Shown in pieces: positions 1 through 7,346 of a stretch of 13,699 bases of DNA (the first letter of the stretch is position 1; each line of letters opens with the position of its first letter). Origin of the DNA: Rhodobacter sp. (GTDB lineage: Bacteria > Pseudomonadota > Alphaproteobacteria > Rhodobacterales > Rhodobacteraceae); NCBI GenBank assembly GCA_013824045.1, contig PNND01000283.1:1-13699 (forward strand). The letters run 5' to 3'. The notes below the pieces were generated by a model. That model had not been told where the DNA came from, searched no databases, and worked only from the letters and a program-made list of their open reading frames with translations. The position numbers were made by a program, and so were the translations under genes.

Positions 1-158
1 GCTTCGGGTACTTCGGGCAGTGGGGTCGTCGCCGGCGGCATCTCCTGTTCGGCAACAGTATCCGTCACGGGCAAGGGTGCCACCTGCGACACAACCGCAA
101 GCCCCGTTGCCGCCACCACACCACCCCAGATCACGCCCGTTACAAAGCCCCGGATCAA
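1..158 (-). CDS. N-terminus of a membrane-anchored protein, possibly divergent polysaccharide deacetylase (partial)
   Basis: Only the first 52 codons are in the window; the rest lies beyond base 1. The start is read as TTG (156-158) because AAGGAG sits exactly 8 bases upstream of it, whereas the GTG three codons earlier overlaps that SD. The protein begins [20 protein letters not shown] and continues as one hydrophobic helix (about residues 4-27), then turns into a Pro/Glu/Thr-rich stretch (about 28-52). That is one signal-anchor or uncleaved membrane segment followed by a periplasmic linker. From memory, Rhodobacterales carry a divergent polysaccharide deacetylase family protein (YibQ/DUF610-like) with this kind of N-terminus near the trp genes, so that is the best guess. 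No catalytic part is visible to confirm it. It is divergent from trpG, with 136 bases between them. The existence of the gene is fairly sure; the family is not. Confidence 0.5.
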   Translation of the reverse strand, partial: MIRGFVTGVIWGGVVAATGLAVVSQVAPLPVTDTVAEQEMPPATTPLPEVPE

Positions 159-166
159 CCCCTGCA

Positions 167-172
167 CTCCTT
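167..172 (-). promoter_or_regulatory. Ribosome binding site deciding a TTG start
   Basis: Read on the minus strand this is AAGGAG, a strong match to the anti-SD, 8 bases before TTG at 158-156. It favours TTG over the GTG at 167-165, which overlaps the SD itself. It also argues against coding on the plus strand from the ATG at 172. Confidence 0.55.
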
Positions 173-206
173 TGCCTGCCGCCCCGTTCGGGTGCCGTTC
201 GGCGTC

Positions 207-243
207 ACATGGGCTTGACGCCCCTTTGCCGCTCTGCCCATGT
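207..243. promoter_or_regulatory. Inverted repeat in the divergent trpG promoter region
   Basis: ACATGGGC (207-214) and its exact reverse complement GCCCATGT (236-243) enclose 21 bases. A -35-like TTGACG (215-220) lies directly inside the left arm. The right arm runs into TGTATA (241-246), which is -10-like on either strand (TATACA on minus). The spacing from TTGACG to TGTATA is 20 bases, longer than ideal, so the promoter call is weak. The repeat could be an operator for the trp operon, for the divergent gene or for both, or a leader hairpin. No tryptophan-rich leader peptide is visible between here and trpG, so classical attenuation is not suggested. Confidence 0.25.
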
Positions 244-294
244 ATAGCCCGTCCCTCTCCGAGGTTCATCCCCTATCCGGCAAGGCCCCGCAAG

Positions 295-885
295 ATGCTG
301 CTTCTGATCGACAACTATGACAGCTTTACCTACAACCTCGTCCATTATCTGGGCGAGTTGGGCGCGGATGCTGTCGTAAAGCGCAACGATGCGCTGGATG
401 TGCAGGCCGTGCTGGCGCTGCGCCCTGAATGCATCGTCCTCTCCCCCGGCCCTTGCGATCCGGCACAGGCGGGCATCTGCCTGCCGCTCACCACCGCAGC
501 CGCCGAGGCACGCATCCCCCTGTTGGGTGTGTGTTTGGGCCATCAGACCATCGGTGAGGCCTTCGGCGGCAAGGTCATTCGCTGCCATGAAATCGTGCAT
601 GGCAAGATGGGCACCATGCACCACGCGGGCAAAGGCATGTTCCGCGGCCTGCCCTCGCCGTTTCAGGCCACGCGCTATCATTCGCTCATCGTGGAACGCG
701 CCACCCTGCCCGATTGCCTAGAGGTCACGGCATGGCTGGAGGATGGCACGATCATGGGCCTACGCCACAAGGATCGGCTGATCGAAGGCGTGCAGTTCCA
801 CCCCGAAAGCATCGCCTCCGAACATGGCCACCAACTTCTGCGCAACTTCTTGGATGAGGCCAAGGCCGCCAAGGTCGCGGCATGA
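295..885 (+). CDS. trpG: Anthranilate synthase component II (glutamine amidotransferase)
   Basis: Encodes 196 residues, the usual length of stand-alone TrpG. It supplies ammonia from glutamine to TrpE, which turns chorismate into anthranilate, the first step of tryptophan synthesis; it acts in the cytoplasm. It opens with the typical [14 protein letters not shown]. The class I amidotransferase triad is visible: Cys80 in GVCLGHQ, with His169 and Glu171 in QFHPES. The PGPCDP segment (51-56) is the conserved loop near the active site. The ATG at 295 is chosen because the protein family starts there; the longer reading from ATG 172 would add residues with no family match and overlap the divergent gene's SD. 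The SD is weak. The stop overlaps the trpD start as ATGA, implying translational coupling. Such enzymes sometimes also serve folate synthesis (PabA), but the trp neighbours support TrpG. trpE is not in the window. Confidence 0.95.
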   Translation: MLLLIDNYDSFTYNLVHYLGELGADAVVKRNDALDVQAVLALRPECIVLSPGPCDPAQAGICLPLTTAAAEARIPLLGVCLGHQTIGEAFGGKVIRCHEIVHGKMGTMHHAGKGMFRGLPSPFQATRYHSLIVERATLPDCLEVTAWLEDGTIMGLRHKDRLIEGVQFHPESIASEHGHQLLRNFLDEAKAAKVAA

Positions 886-1898
886 GCGATATCCTTCGCC
901 CCCTTATCGGTCTTGCGGCCGAACGCCCGCTGACACGGGCCGAGGCGGAAACCGCGTTCGAGGCGCTGTTCAACGGCGAAGGCACGCCCGCCCAGATGGG
1001 CGGCTTCCTGATGGCCTTGCGCACCCGGGGCGAGACGGTCGATGAATTTGCCGCCGCCGCCACGGTGATGCGCGCCAAATGCAACAAGGTCACGGCCCCC
1101 GAAGGCGCGATGGACATTGTAGGCACCGGGGGCGATGGCAAGGGCACGCTGAACATCTCCACCGCGGCCGCCTTTGTCGTGGCGGGTGCAGGTGTGCCCG
1201 TGGCCAAACATGGCAACCGCAACCTGTCATCGAAATCCGGCTCGGCCGACGCGCTCACGGAGCTGGGCCTGAACGTCATGGTGGGGCCGGATGTGGTGGA
1301 ACGCTGCCTGTCCGAGGCCGGGATCGGCTTCATGATGGCCCCCATGCACCACCCCGCCATGCGCCATGTCGGCCCCGTGCGGATGGAGCTTGGCACCCGT
1401 ACCATCTTCAACATTCTCGGGCCCCTGACCAACCCTGCTGGGGCAAAACGGCAACTGACCGGCGCCTTCACCGCCCGCCTGATCCGGCCCATGGCGGAAA
1501 CGCTGTTGGCTCTGGGGTCGGAAAAGGCATGGCTTGTCCATGGCGGTGACGGCACGGATGAACTGGCGATCTCCGCCCGGTCGCAGGTTGCCGCGCTTGA
1601 GCACGGCACGGTGCACGAATTTGACATCGGCCCCGAAGATGCAGGCCTGCCCTACCACCCGTTTGAACATATCCTCGGCGGCAGCCCGGCCGAGAATGCC
1701 GCCGCCTTCCGCGCGCTTCTGGATGGGGCAACGGGCGCGTATCGTGATGCCGTGCTGTTCAACGCCGCCGCCGCGCTGGTGGTGGCCGATCGCGCTGCCA
1801 CCCTGACCGAAGGCGTCGCCATCGCCCGCACCTCCATCGACAGCGGGGCCGCCAAGGCCAAGGTCGCCGCGCTGGCCCGGATCACGTCGGCAGGCTGA
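882..1898 (+). CDS. trpD: Anthranilate phosphoribosyltransferase
   Basis: Encodes 338 residues, normal for the family. It transfers phosphoribosyl from PRPP to anthranilate, the second step of the tryptophan branch. Visible landmarks: the all-helical N-terminal domain (about 1-70), the PRPP-binding glycine loop DIVGTGGDG (78-86), [15 protein letters not shown] (109-123) for phosphate and anthranilate contacts, MHHPAMR (155-161), and [17 protein letters not shown] (169-185), plus the metal-binding DE pair in GGDGTDE further on. All are intact, so an active enzyme is expected. The start overlaps the trpG stop (ATGA); AAGG at 871-874 is 7 bases upstream, a reasonable SD inside trpG. It is second in the trpGDC order. 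The 46-base gap after it is the largest inside the operon. Confidence 0.96.
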   Translation: MSDILRPLIGLAAERPLTRAEAETAFEALFNGEGTPAQMGGFLMALRTRGETVDEFAAAATVMRAKCNKVTAPEGAMDIVGTGGDGKGTLNISTAAAFVVAGAGVPVAKHGNRNLSSKSGSADALTELGLNVMVGPDVVERCLSEAGIGFMMAPMHHPAMRHVGPVRMELGTRTIFNILGPLTNPAGAKRQLTGAFTARLIRPMAETLLALGSEKAWLVHGGDGTDELAISARSQVAALEHGTVHEFDIGPEDAGLPYHPFEHILGGSPAENAAAFRALLDGATGAYRDAVLFNAAAALVVADRAATLTEGVAIARTSIDSGAAKAKVAALARITSAG

Positions 1899-1917
1899 TG
1901 CCCGCGCCCTTTCCTTC

Positions 1918-1944
1918 CCTTTCGCCAAAGGTTAGTCCTTTCGC
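1918..1944 (+). promoter_or_regulatory. Two competing small hairpins just before trpC
   Basis: The order is CCTTT (1918-1922), AAAGG (1927-1931), CCTTT (1937-1941). AAAGG can pair with the left CCTTT (4-base loop CGCC) or the right one (5-base loop TTAGT), but not both. The right-hand stem can be extended by two more pairs (GC 1924-1925 with GC 1943-1944) past a C-C mismatch and ends directly before the trpC ATG at 1945. AAAGG is also the only SD-like element before trpC, though 13 bases away. This may tune translation or be chance; the stems are short. Confidence 0.25.
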
Positions 1945-2751
1945 ATGAGCACCATTCTCGACCGTATCAAGACCTACAAGCTGGAAGAGGTTGCCGCCCG
2001 CAAAGCGCTGCGCTCCCTGCAGGATCTGGAAGAGGCGGCCAATGCCGCCCCCACGCCGCGTGGCTTTGCCCGCGCGCTGACCGAGGCCGCGCAGGATGGC
2101 TATGGCCTGATCGCTGAAATCAAGAAGGCCAGCCCCTCCAAGGGCCTGATCCGCGCCGATTTCGACCCGCCCGCGCTGGCCCGCGCCTATGAGGCAGGGG
2201 GCGCGACATGCCTTTCGGTCCTGACCGACACGCCCAGCTTTCAGGGCGCGGATGAATTCCTGACGCAGTCGCATGAGGCGACCAGCCTGCCCTGCCTGCG
2301 CAAGGATTTCGTCTATGACACCTACCAGATCGTGGAATCGCGCGGCCTTCATGCCGATTGCATCCTGCTGATCATGGCCTCGCTGACCGACAGTCAGGCG
2401 GCGGAACTGGAAGATTGCGCCATCGAATGGGGCATGGACGTGCTGATCGAGGTGCATGATCAGGCCGAACTGGAACGCGCCGCGCGGCTGAAATCACCGC
2501 TCATCGGGATCAACAACCGCAATCTTCACACGTTCGAGGTCACGCTCGACACCACCCGCACCCTCGCCCGCCGCGTGCCGGAAGACCGGATCATCGTGGC
2601 CGAAAGCGGCCTCTACACCCCCGCCGATCTGGCCGACCTTGCCCGCTTCGGCGCGCGCTGCTTCCTGATCGGGGAAAGCCTGATGCGCCAAAAAGATGTG
2701 GAAGCCGCCACCCGCGCCATCCTCGCCCGCCCGCTGACCGGCCAGAGATAG
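1945..2751 (+). CDS. trpC: Indole-3-glycerol phosphate synthase
   Basis: Encodes 268 residues; a monofunctional TrpC without a fused TrpF domain. It closes the indole ring of CdRP to give indole-3-glycerol phosphate in the cytoplasm. The fold is a TIM barrel, and every catalytic position I know for the family is present: Glu58 and Lys60 in the [12 protein letters not shown] signature, Lys120 in LRKDF, Glu169 in LIEVH, Asn190 in GINNRNL, Glu220 and Ser221 in VAESG, and the phosphate-binding LIGESLM (241-247) near the end. The ATG at 1945 gives the normal N-terminus (MSTILDRI). The usual close SD is missing; the nearest is AAAGG at 13 bases, inside a possible hairpin. moaC follows after only 4 bases, so the trp and molybdenum cofactor genes appear co-transcribed. 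trpF, trpB and trpA are not in the window. Confidence 0.96.
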   Translation: MSTILDRIKTYKLEEVAARKALRSLQDLEEAANAAPTPRGFARALTEAAQDGYGLIAEIKKASPSKGLIRADFDPPALARAYEAGGATCLSVLTDTPSFQGADEFLTQSHEATSLPCLRKDFVYDTYQIVESRGLHADCILLIMASLTDSQAAELEDCAIEWGMDVLIEVHDQAELERAARLKSPLIGINNRNLHTFEVTLDTTRTLARRVPEDRIIVAESGLYTPADLADLARFGARCFLIGESLMRQKDVEAATRAILARPLTGQR

Positions 2752-2755
2752 GCGT

Positions 2756-3241
2756 ATGTCCGACAGCCCGCTCACCCATTTCGATGACAAGGGCCATGCC
2801 CATATGGTCGACGTCTCGGCCAAGCCGGTGACGGACCGGGTTGCGGTCGCCGAAGGCCGCGTGGTGATGTCGCCGGAAACGCTGGCGCTGATCGTCGAAG
2901 GCCGCGCGAAAAAGGGCGATGTTCTGGGCGTGGCCCGGCTTGCGGGCATCATGGGGGCCAAGCGCACCGCCGATCTGATCCCGCTCTGCCATCCCCTGCC
3001 CATCACCAAAGTCGCGCTGGACCTGACGCCCGACCCGGCCCTTCCCGGCATCATCGTGCAGGCCACCGTCAAGACCGGCGGCCAGACCGGGGTGGAAATG
3101 GAGGCGCTGACCGCCGTCTCCATCGCCTGTCTCACGATCTACGACATGCTGAAAGCCGCCGAAAAGGGTATGCAAATCACCGGCATCCGCCTCGTTCTCA
3201 AGGATGGCGGCAAATCCGGGCGCTATGAGGCGGACACATGA
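2756..3241 (+). CDS. moaC: Cyclic pyranopterin monophosphate synthase (molybdenum cofactor synthesis)
   Basis: Encodes 161 residues, the normal size. MoaC converts the MoaA product (3',8-cyclo-GTP) to cyclic pyranopterin monophosphate, the early part of molybdenum cofactor synthesis. Hallmarks are LIPLCHPL (74-81, His79), [20 protein letters not shown] (112-131, with Glu114, Glu116 and Asp130), Lys133, and the C-terminal KDGGKSG (149-155). Lys53, Asp130 and Lys133 fall where the E. coli catalytic residues Lys51, Asp128 and Lys131 are expected, with a constant shift of two. The gene starts 4 bases after the trpC stop and its stop overlaps the moeA ATG, so it sits inside one operon. moaA, moaB, moaD and moaE are not in the window. 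Confidence 0.96.
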   Translation: MSDSPLTHFDDKGHAHMVDVSAKPVTDRVAVAEGRVVMSPETLALIVEGRAKKGDVLGVARLAGIMGAKRTADLIPLCHPLPITKVALDLTPDPALPGIIVQATVKTGGQTGVEMEALTAVSIACLTIYDMLKAAEKGMQITGIRLVLKDGGKSGRYEADT

Positions 3242-4416
3242 TCTCGGTCGATGAGGCGCTCGCGCGCTGCTTCGCCCTCGTCTCCCCCCTTGGCACGGAA
3301 ACCATCCCCCTGCGCGAGGCCGCAGGCCGCGTCATGGCACACCCCGCCATCGCCCGCCGCGATCAACCGCCCTTTGCGGCCTCGGCCATGGATGGCTATG
3401 CCCTGCAAGGCAATCCGGCCCCCGGCGACCGCTTCACCCTGATCGGTGAGGCGGGAGCGGGCCATGCCTTCCACGGCTCCATCGGCCCCGGCCAGACAGT
3501 CCGCATCTTCACCGGCGCGCCCATTCCCGATGGTGCCACGCGCGTGGTTATCCAAGAGGATGTGGAGGCTCACGGCTCCACCATCACCATCCGCCCCAAT
3601 GCCGATACCGGCACCCATATCCGCCCGCTGGGTCAGGATTTCCGCGCAGGAGCGCAGCTTTCCCCCCGCCGCCTGCGCCCCAATGACCTCGCCCTCATCG
3701 CCGCGATGAACCTGCCCGAGGTCACCGTGACCCGCCGCCCCGTCATCGCCATCATCCCCACCGGGGATGAACTAGTGATCCCCGGCGAAGACCCGCGCCC
3801 AGACCAGATCATCGCCTCCAACAGCTACGCCCTCGCCGCCATGGTCGAGGCAGAAGGGGCCGAAGCCCGCCTCCTGCCCATCGCCCGCGATACCGAGGCC
3901 GAATTGTTCACCGTCCTGTCGATGGTCGAAGGGGCCGATCTCATCGTCACCATCGGCGGGGCATCCGTGGGCGATCATGATCTTGTCGGCCGTGTCGCCG
4001 AAAGCATGGGGATGGAGCGCGCCTTCTACAAAATCGCCATGCGCCCCGGCAAACCCCTCATGGCGGGCCGCCTGCGCGGCATCCCGATGCTGGGTCTGCC
4101 GGGCAATCCCGTCTCCTCCATCGTCTGCGGGCATCTGTTCCTCTTGCCCATGGTCCGCGCCATGCTGGGCCTTGGCGAACACCCGCCCGCCACCAGCCGC
4201 GCGGTTCTTTCGCATCCGATTGAGGCAAACGGCCCCCGCACCCATTACATGCGCGCGCACCTCTCCCCCGGCGCGGCCCTGCCTCAGATCACCCCGTTCG
4301 ACAGGCAAGACAGCGCCCTGATCACCATCCTGACCGAGGCCGACGCCCTCCTGATCCGCCCGCAGGGCGACGGTCCCCAACCTGCGGGAACCGAGGTGGA
4401 TTATCTGCCCTTGTGA
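3238..4416 (+). CDS. moeA: Molybdopterin molybdotransferase
   Basis: Encodes 392 residues, a little shorter than E. coli MoeA (411). MoeA inserts molybdate into adenylylated molybdopterin, the last common step of molybdenum cofactor assembly. Motifs in order: [12 protein letters not shown] (44-55, with the conserved Asp52), [14 protein letters not shown] (91-104), PTGDEL (174-179), [11 protein letters not shown] (238-248, MoCF-type binding signature), and [10 protein letters not shown] (285-294). The domain order is that of MoeA rather than MogA/MoaB, because the N-terminal linker and a C-terminal domain IV (about 310-392) flank the MoCF core. The start overlaps the moaC stop (ATGA), with GAGG at 3227-3230 seven bases upstream. 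It is the last gene before the lexA promoter, and no clear terminator follows. Confidence 0.95.
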   Translation: MISVDEALARCFALVSPLGTETIPLREAAGRVMAHPAIARRDQPPFAASAMDGYALQGNPAPGDRFTLIGEAGAGHAFHGSIGPGQTVRIFTGAPIPDGATRVVIQEDVEAHGSTITIRPNADTGTHIRPLGQDFRAGAQLSPRRLRPNDLALIAAMNLPEVTVTRRPVIAIIPTGDELVIPGEDPRPDQIIASNSYALAAMVEAEGAEARLLPIARDTEAELFTVLSMVEGADLIVTIGGASVGDHDLVGRVAESMGMERAFYKIAMRPGKPLMAGRLRGIPMLGLPGNPVSSIVCGHLFLLPMVRAMLGLGEHPPATSRAVLSHPIEANGPRTHYMRAHLSPGAALPQITPFDRQDSALITILTEADALLIRPQGDGPQPAGTEVDYLPL

Positions 4417-4434
4417 CCGTTAGTTGTGACCGTT
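4411..4434. repeat. 11-bp direct repeat at the moeA end / lexA upstream region
   Basis: TTGTGACCGTT occurs at 4411-4421 and exactly again at 4424-4434, a period of 13 bases. The first copy contains the moeA stop codon (TGA 4414-4416). The second runs into the palindrome at 4430-4446. This could be a slippage duplication or part of a regulator site upstream of the lexA promoter. Confidence 0.6.
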
Positions 4435-4446
4435 CCACCAGAACGG
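4430..4446. repeat. Perfect 17-bp interrupted palindrome upstream of the lexA -35
   Basis: CCGTTC (4430-4435), loop CACCA, GAACGG (4441-4446). It contains a GTTC and a GAAC half-site but in the inverted order (GTTC-N5-GAAC), so it is not the tandem SOS box of alphaproteobacteria. It ends one base before the TTGACA at 4448. It might be a binding site for a second regulator, a low-affinity LexA contact, or a weak hairpin after moeA (no T-run follows, so not a standard terminator). Confidence 0.4.
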
Positions 4447-4447
4447 G

Positions 4448-4476
4448 TTGACACAAAACAAGAACACTGGCAGAAC
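4448..4476 (+). promoter_or_regulatory. lexA promoter
   Basis: A perfect -35 box TTGACA (4448-4453) is followed after 17 bases by CAGAAC (4471-4476), a poor -10 (3 of 6). The -10 overlaps the right half of the SOS box, so LexA binding would block it. The distance to the lexA ATG (4509) leaves a short leader of about 25 bases. It allows lexA to be expressed apart from the trp-moa-moe operon. Confidence 0.55.
4462..4476. promoter_or_regulatory. SOS box (LexA operator), alphaproteobacterial type
   Basis: GAAC (4462-4465), 7 bases, GAAC (4473-4476). On the minus strand this is GTTC-N7-GTTC, the known LexA operator of Rhodobacter and other alphaproteobacteria. It lies in the spacer and -10 of the lexA promoter, 32 bases before the ATG, exactly as expected for an autoregulated lexA. 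Confidence 0.85.
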
Positions 4477-4508
4477 ATTACACCAACACAGTCGCGTTGA
4501 GGTGGCCC

Positions 4509-5195
4509 ATGCTGACCCGCAAACAGCTTGAACTTCTGGATTTCATCAAGACCCGGATGGATGTGGATGGCGTACCGCCCTCGTTCGACGAGATGAAAGA
4601 GGCGCTCGATCTGCGCTCCAAATCCGGCATCCACCGCCTGATCACGGCGCTGGAAGAACGCGGCTTCATCCGCCGCCTCGCCCACCGCGCCCGCGCGCTG
4701 GAAATCGTCAAACTGCCCGAGGCGATGGAAAAAGCGGGCTTCAAGCCCCGCGTGATCGAAGGGTCGAAACCCGAACAGCCGCGCGCCGCCCTGCCGGTTG
4801 AGGCGATCCATGCCATGGAACTGCCCGTGATGGGCCGCATCGCCGCCGGTGTCCCGATCGAAGCGATTGCCGAAATCTCCCACCACATCGCCGTTCCCGG
4901 CTCCATGCTCTCCGGCAAGGGCCACCACTACGCGCTTGAGGTGAAGGGCGATTCAATGATCGAGGCCGGGATCAACGATGGCGACATCGTGGTGATCCGC
5001 GAACAATCAACGGCCGAGAATGGCGATATAGTCGTGGCCTTGGTCGAAGAGGCAGAAGCTACGCTGAAACGGTTCCGCCGCCGTGGCGGCATGATCGCGC
5101 TGGAAGCGGCCAACCCCGCCTATGAAACCCGCGTTTTCCCCGATCACGCCGTGCGCGTGCAAGGCCGCCTTGTCGGTCTGATCCGCAGCTACTGA
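4509..5195 (+). CDS. lexA: LexA repressor (SOS response regulator, self-cleaving)
   Basis: Encodes 228 residues. LexA represses DNA-damage genes and cuts itself when RecA is activated. The N-terminal winged helix-turn-helix (about 1-68) has the family's typical opening [13 protein letters not shown], with [18 protein letters not shown] as recognition part. A linker of roughly 70-100 follows, then the S24 peptidase-like domain: cleavage site Ala113-Gly114 in RIAAGVP, nucleophile Ser149 in KGDSM, and general base Lys187 in ATLKRF. All are intact. The ATG at 4509 is preferred over TTG at 4497 because GAGG (4499-4502) lies 6 bases before it and the family starts there. Its SOS box lies just upstream. 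The 3' end overlaps the convergent comEC gene by 7 bp, and no terminator separates them. Confidence 0.97.
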   Translation: MLTRKQLELLDFIKTRMDVDGVPPSFDEMKEALDLRSKSGIHRLITALEERGFIRRLAHRARALEIVKLPEAMEKAGFKPRVIEGSKPEQPRAALPVEAIHAMELPVMGRIAAGVPIEAIAEISHHIAVPGSMLSGKGHHYALEVKGDSMIEAGINDGDIVVIREQSTAENGDIVVALVEEAEATLKRFRRRGGMIALEAANPAYETRVFPDHAVRVQGRLVGLIRSY

Positions 5196-7270
5196 TCCGG
5201 CGGAGCAATATGCGGCAAGGACAGCCCCGCCATGATTGTCGCAGGGGACCATATCCGCTGTTGGGCCTGCGTGACCTGAACGCGCGCGCCTGATGCGGCC
5301 TCCAGGATGGCAATCGTCCCGCTTCGCTCCAGCAGGCCCGTATCTACCAACAGACAGGGTCCACCCCCTTCCGCCACATCCTGAACAACCACCAGCGCAT
5401 GGCGCTGGCAGGCACCCGCTGGCACCGGATCACCCCTCGCCACCAAGAGCCCCGTCCGGCCCGCAAAGGCAAAGACCCGCCCGCCCTCCCCCTCGCTGAA
5501 CCCCAGCCGCCCCACCGCCACCTCCTGCCCCGACAGATCGCCGTCATTCTCCAGCCAGTTCGCTACCATGAAGCCTGCCCCGCGCGCGGCCGACACGGCC
5601 CGCCCCTCCGGCCCCATCACGCCCACCACTCCGCCCGCCCCGATCAGCACCGCAGGCCGCGCGGCCTGCGCCCAGATCACCAGCGCCGCCGCCACCGCCA
5701 CCCCGCCGCCCCAGCGCACCCGCCCGGGCACCAGCACCAGCCAGCACAGCCCCAGCGTCAGCATCGGCAACACCACAGCAGGCGGCGCGGGAATGGCGGT
5801 CACCGCCCCCTCCAGCGCGGCCACCTCATGCGCCACATACAGGATCCAGCGGCATCCCTGCTCCATCACCCAAAGCGGCAACCCGGCCAAACCAAAGGGT
5901 GCCATCAGCGCCGCCATCGCCCCGGCGGGCATCACCACTATCCCCATCACCGGCCCCGTCAGCAGGTTCGCCACCAGCCCGTAATCGGTGAACCGGTTGA
6001 AATGCGCCGCCGCATAAGGCGCCGTCGCCACCCCGCCCAGCACCGAGGACAGGACCAGCGCCACCCCAAACTGCCCCCAGCGCGGCCATTTGCCGGGCTC
6101 CATCCGGTCTGTCATCGCGGCAAAGCCGATGATCAGCGCCACGGTCGCGGCAAAGCTCATCTGAAACCCCGGCGACAGCAGCGCCTCGGGCTGCCAGACC
6201 AGCAGGATCGTCCCCGCAATCGCCACCGACCGCAGCGTGATCGCACGCCGATCCAGCAGCACCGCCACCAGCATCACCGCCACCATGATGAAGGCGCGCT
6301 CCGTCGCCACATTCGACCCCGACAGCGCCAGATAAAAGGCCGCCACCCCCAGCGACACCCCCGCCGCCACCTTCTTGCTGTTGATCCGCAAGGCCACCGG
6401 CGGCACCAGCGCCAGCCCATAGCGCAACAGCGCAAAGACGAAGGCGATCAGGAAGGCCATGTTCATCCCCGATATCGCCAGAAGATGCGCAAGGCTCGAA
6501 TCCCGCAACGCCTCCACCGCCTCGCGCGACAAGCCGGATCTGTCGCCGGTCAGCACGCCCGCCGCAAAGGCCCCGGCATCGCCCTCAATCTCCGCCCGGA
6601 TCGCCGCCGACAGAAAGGCCCGCAACCGCCCCACCCGCGCCTCGCCGGGTGCAACCTCTTGCCACAGCAGTACAGGATGGCGGGTATATCCCACCGCGCC
6701 CAACCGCTCGAAAAAGGCCATGCGGCGAAAGTCGAAGGCCCCCGGTTCCACCGGCCCCTGCGGCGACGACAGGAAGGCCGTGGCCATCACCACCGATCCC
6801 GGCACGGGGTCCAGCCAGCGCTGATCCCCCTGCAACGACAGCCGCACATGGGCAGGCGTGGCATCGGGCGGCACCTCCTCCAGCCAGACCCGGTCCAGCG
6901 TGATCCGCAGCGCCCCCGCCTGCGACCGGTCCACTTCCACGATCCGGCCGGTCACCGCGCCATAGAACTCCTCCATCAGGATCGGGGCCGCCACGGTTTG
7001 CACCCGCAACCCACAGGCAAGAAACCCGCCCAGCATGCAGGCTGCAAGAACGGTCACCGGCTGAAGCGGCTCCACCAATCGGTGCAACAGAACAACGATA
7101 CCAAGGCACAGGGCCACGCCCGCATAGGCCCAGATCCCCGGCTCCTGCATCAGGCTGAACCAGACACCGATCCCGATGCCCAACCCGACAGGGACAAAGC
7201 CGAAGACGCTGCCGCGCAGTTCGCCAAGGCCCGATATGGCCCGGCCCCAAAGCCCCCCCGCCCCCACCAC
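5189..7270 (-). CDS. comEC: ComEC/Rec2-family DNA uptake channel protein
   Basis: Encodes 693 residues. ComEC proteins carry single-stranded DNA across the inner membrane during natural transformation. The N-terminal hydrophobic segments and DUF4131-like soluble region lie at about 20-200. The Competence domain runs about 230-540 with many membrane helices and the signature [12 protein letters not shown] (259-270) and [15 protein letters not shown] (365-379). The C-terminal 150 residues (about 540-693) are soluble and sit where other ComEC proteins have a metallo-beta-lactamase-like domain. The zinc-binding HxHxDH motif is absent, so this tail looks degenerate or different. The start is taken as GTG 7270-7268; a second GTG follows directly, the SD is unclear, and no other start codon is near. 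The gene is divergent from gltX and overlaps lexA tail to tail. Whether the host is transformable cannot be told from here. Confidence 0.88.
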   Translation of the reverse strand: MVGAGGLWGRAISGLGELRGSVFGFVPVGLGIGIGVWFSLMQEPGIWAYAGVALCLGIVVLLHRLVEPLQPVTVLAACMLGGFLACGLRVQTVAAPILMEEFYGAVTGRIVEVDRSQAGALRITLDRVWLEEVPPDATPAHVRLSLQGDQRWLDPVPGSVVMATAFLSSPQGPVEPGAFDFRRMAFFERLGAVGYTRHPVLLWQEVAPGEARVGRLRAFLSAAIRAEIEGDAGAFAAGVLTGDRSGLSREAVEALRDSSLAHLLAISGMNMAFLIAFVFALLRYGLALVPPVALRINSKKVAAGVSLGVAAFYLALSGSNVATERAFIMVAVMLVAVLLDRRAITLRSVAIAGTILLVWQPEALLSPGFQMSFAATVALIIGFAAMTDRMEPGKWPRWGQFGVALVLSSVLGGVATAPYAAAHFNRFTDYGLVANLLTGPVMGIVVMPAGAMAALMAPFGLAGLPLWVMEQGCRWILYVAHEVAALEGAVTAIPAPPAVVLPMLTLGLCWLVLVPGRVRWGGGVAVAAALVIWAQAARPAVLIGAGGVVGVMGPEGRAVSAARGAGFMVANWLENDGDLSGQEVAVGRLGFSEGEGGRVFAFAGRTGLLVARGDPVPAGACQRHALVVVQDVAEGGGPCLLVDTGLLERSGTIAILEAASGARVQVTQAQQRIWSPATIMAGLSLPHIAPPDQ

Positions 7271-7289
7271 CTTGTTTCCCGCCCCGCGA

Positions 7290-7317
7290 TTGCCTAGACA
7301 GGCCGCGACCCTATCCC
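7290..7317 (+). promoter_or_regulatory. Candidate gltX promoter
   Basis: TTGCCT (7290-7295), a 16-base spacer, and TATCCC (7312-7317) form a weak sigma-70-like pair in the 76-base gap between the divergent comEC and gltX genes. The -35 matches 4 of 6 positions and the -10 matches 3 of 6. I see no better candidate here. Confidence 0.22.
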
Positions 7318-7346
7318 CGCCTTGGTTTCCGAAAGGTTAATGCACG

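Noticed and set aside
172..294. N-terminal extension of trpG from ATG 172
   Set aside because: It would add 41 residues unlike any TrpG and overlap the SD and start region of the divergent gene.
752..1627. 291-codon minus-strand open frame over trpG and trpD
   Set aside because: Low-complexity Ser/Pro/Arg/Ala shadow of trpD; no motif and no SD.
4497..4508. TTG start for lexA four codons upstream
   Set aside because: It would overlap the SD (GAGG 4499-4502), which fits the ATG at 4509 and the family N-terminus.
5399..7297. 632-codon open frame antisense to comEC
   Set aside because: Its translation is low-complexity, rich in Arg, His, Gln and Pro, as expected from the opposite strand of a GC-rich gene. 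comEC has clear family motifs in this stretch.
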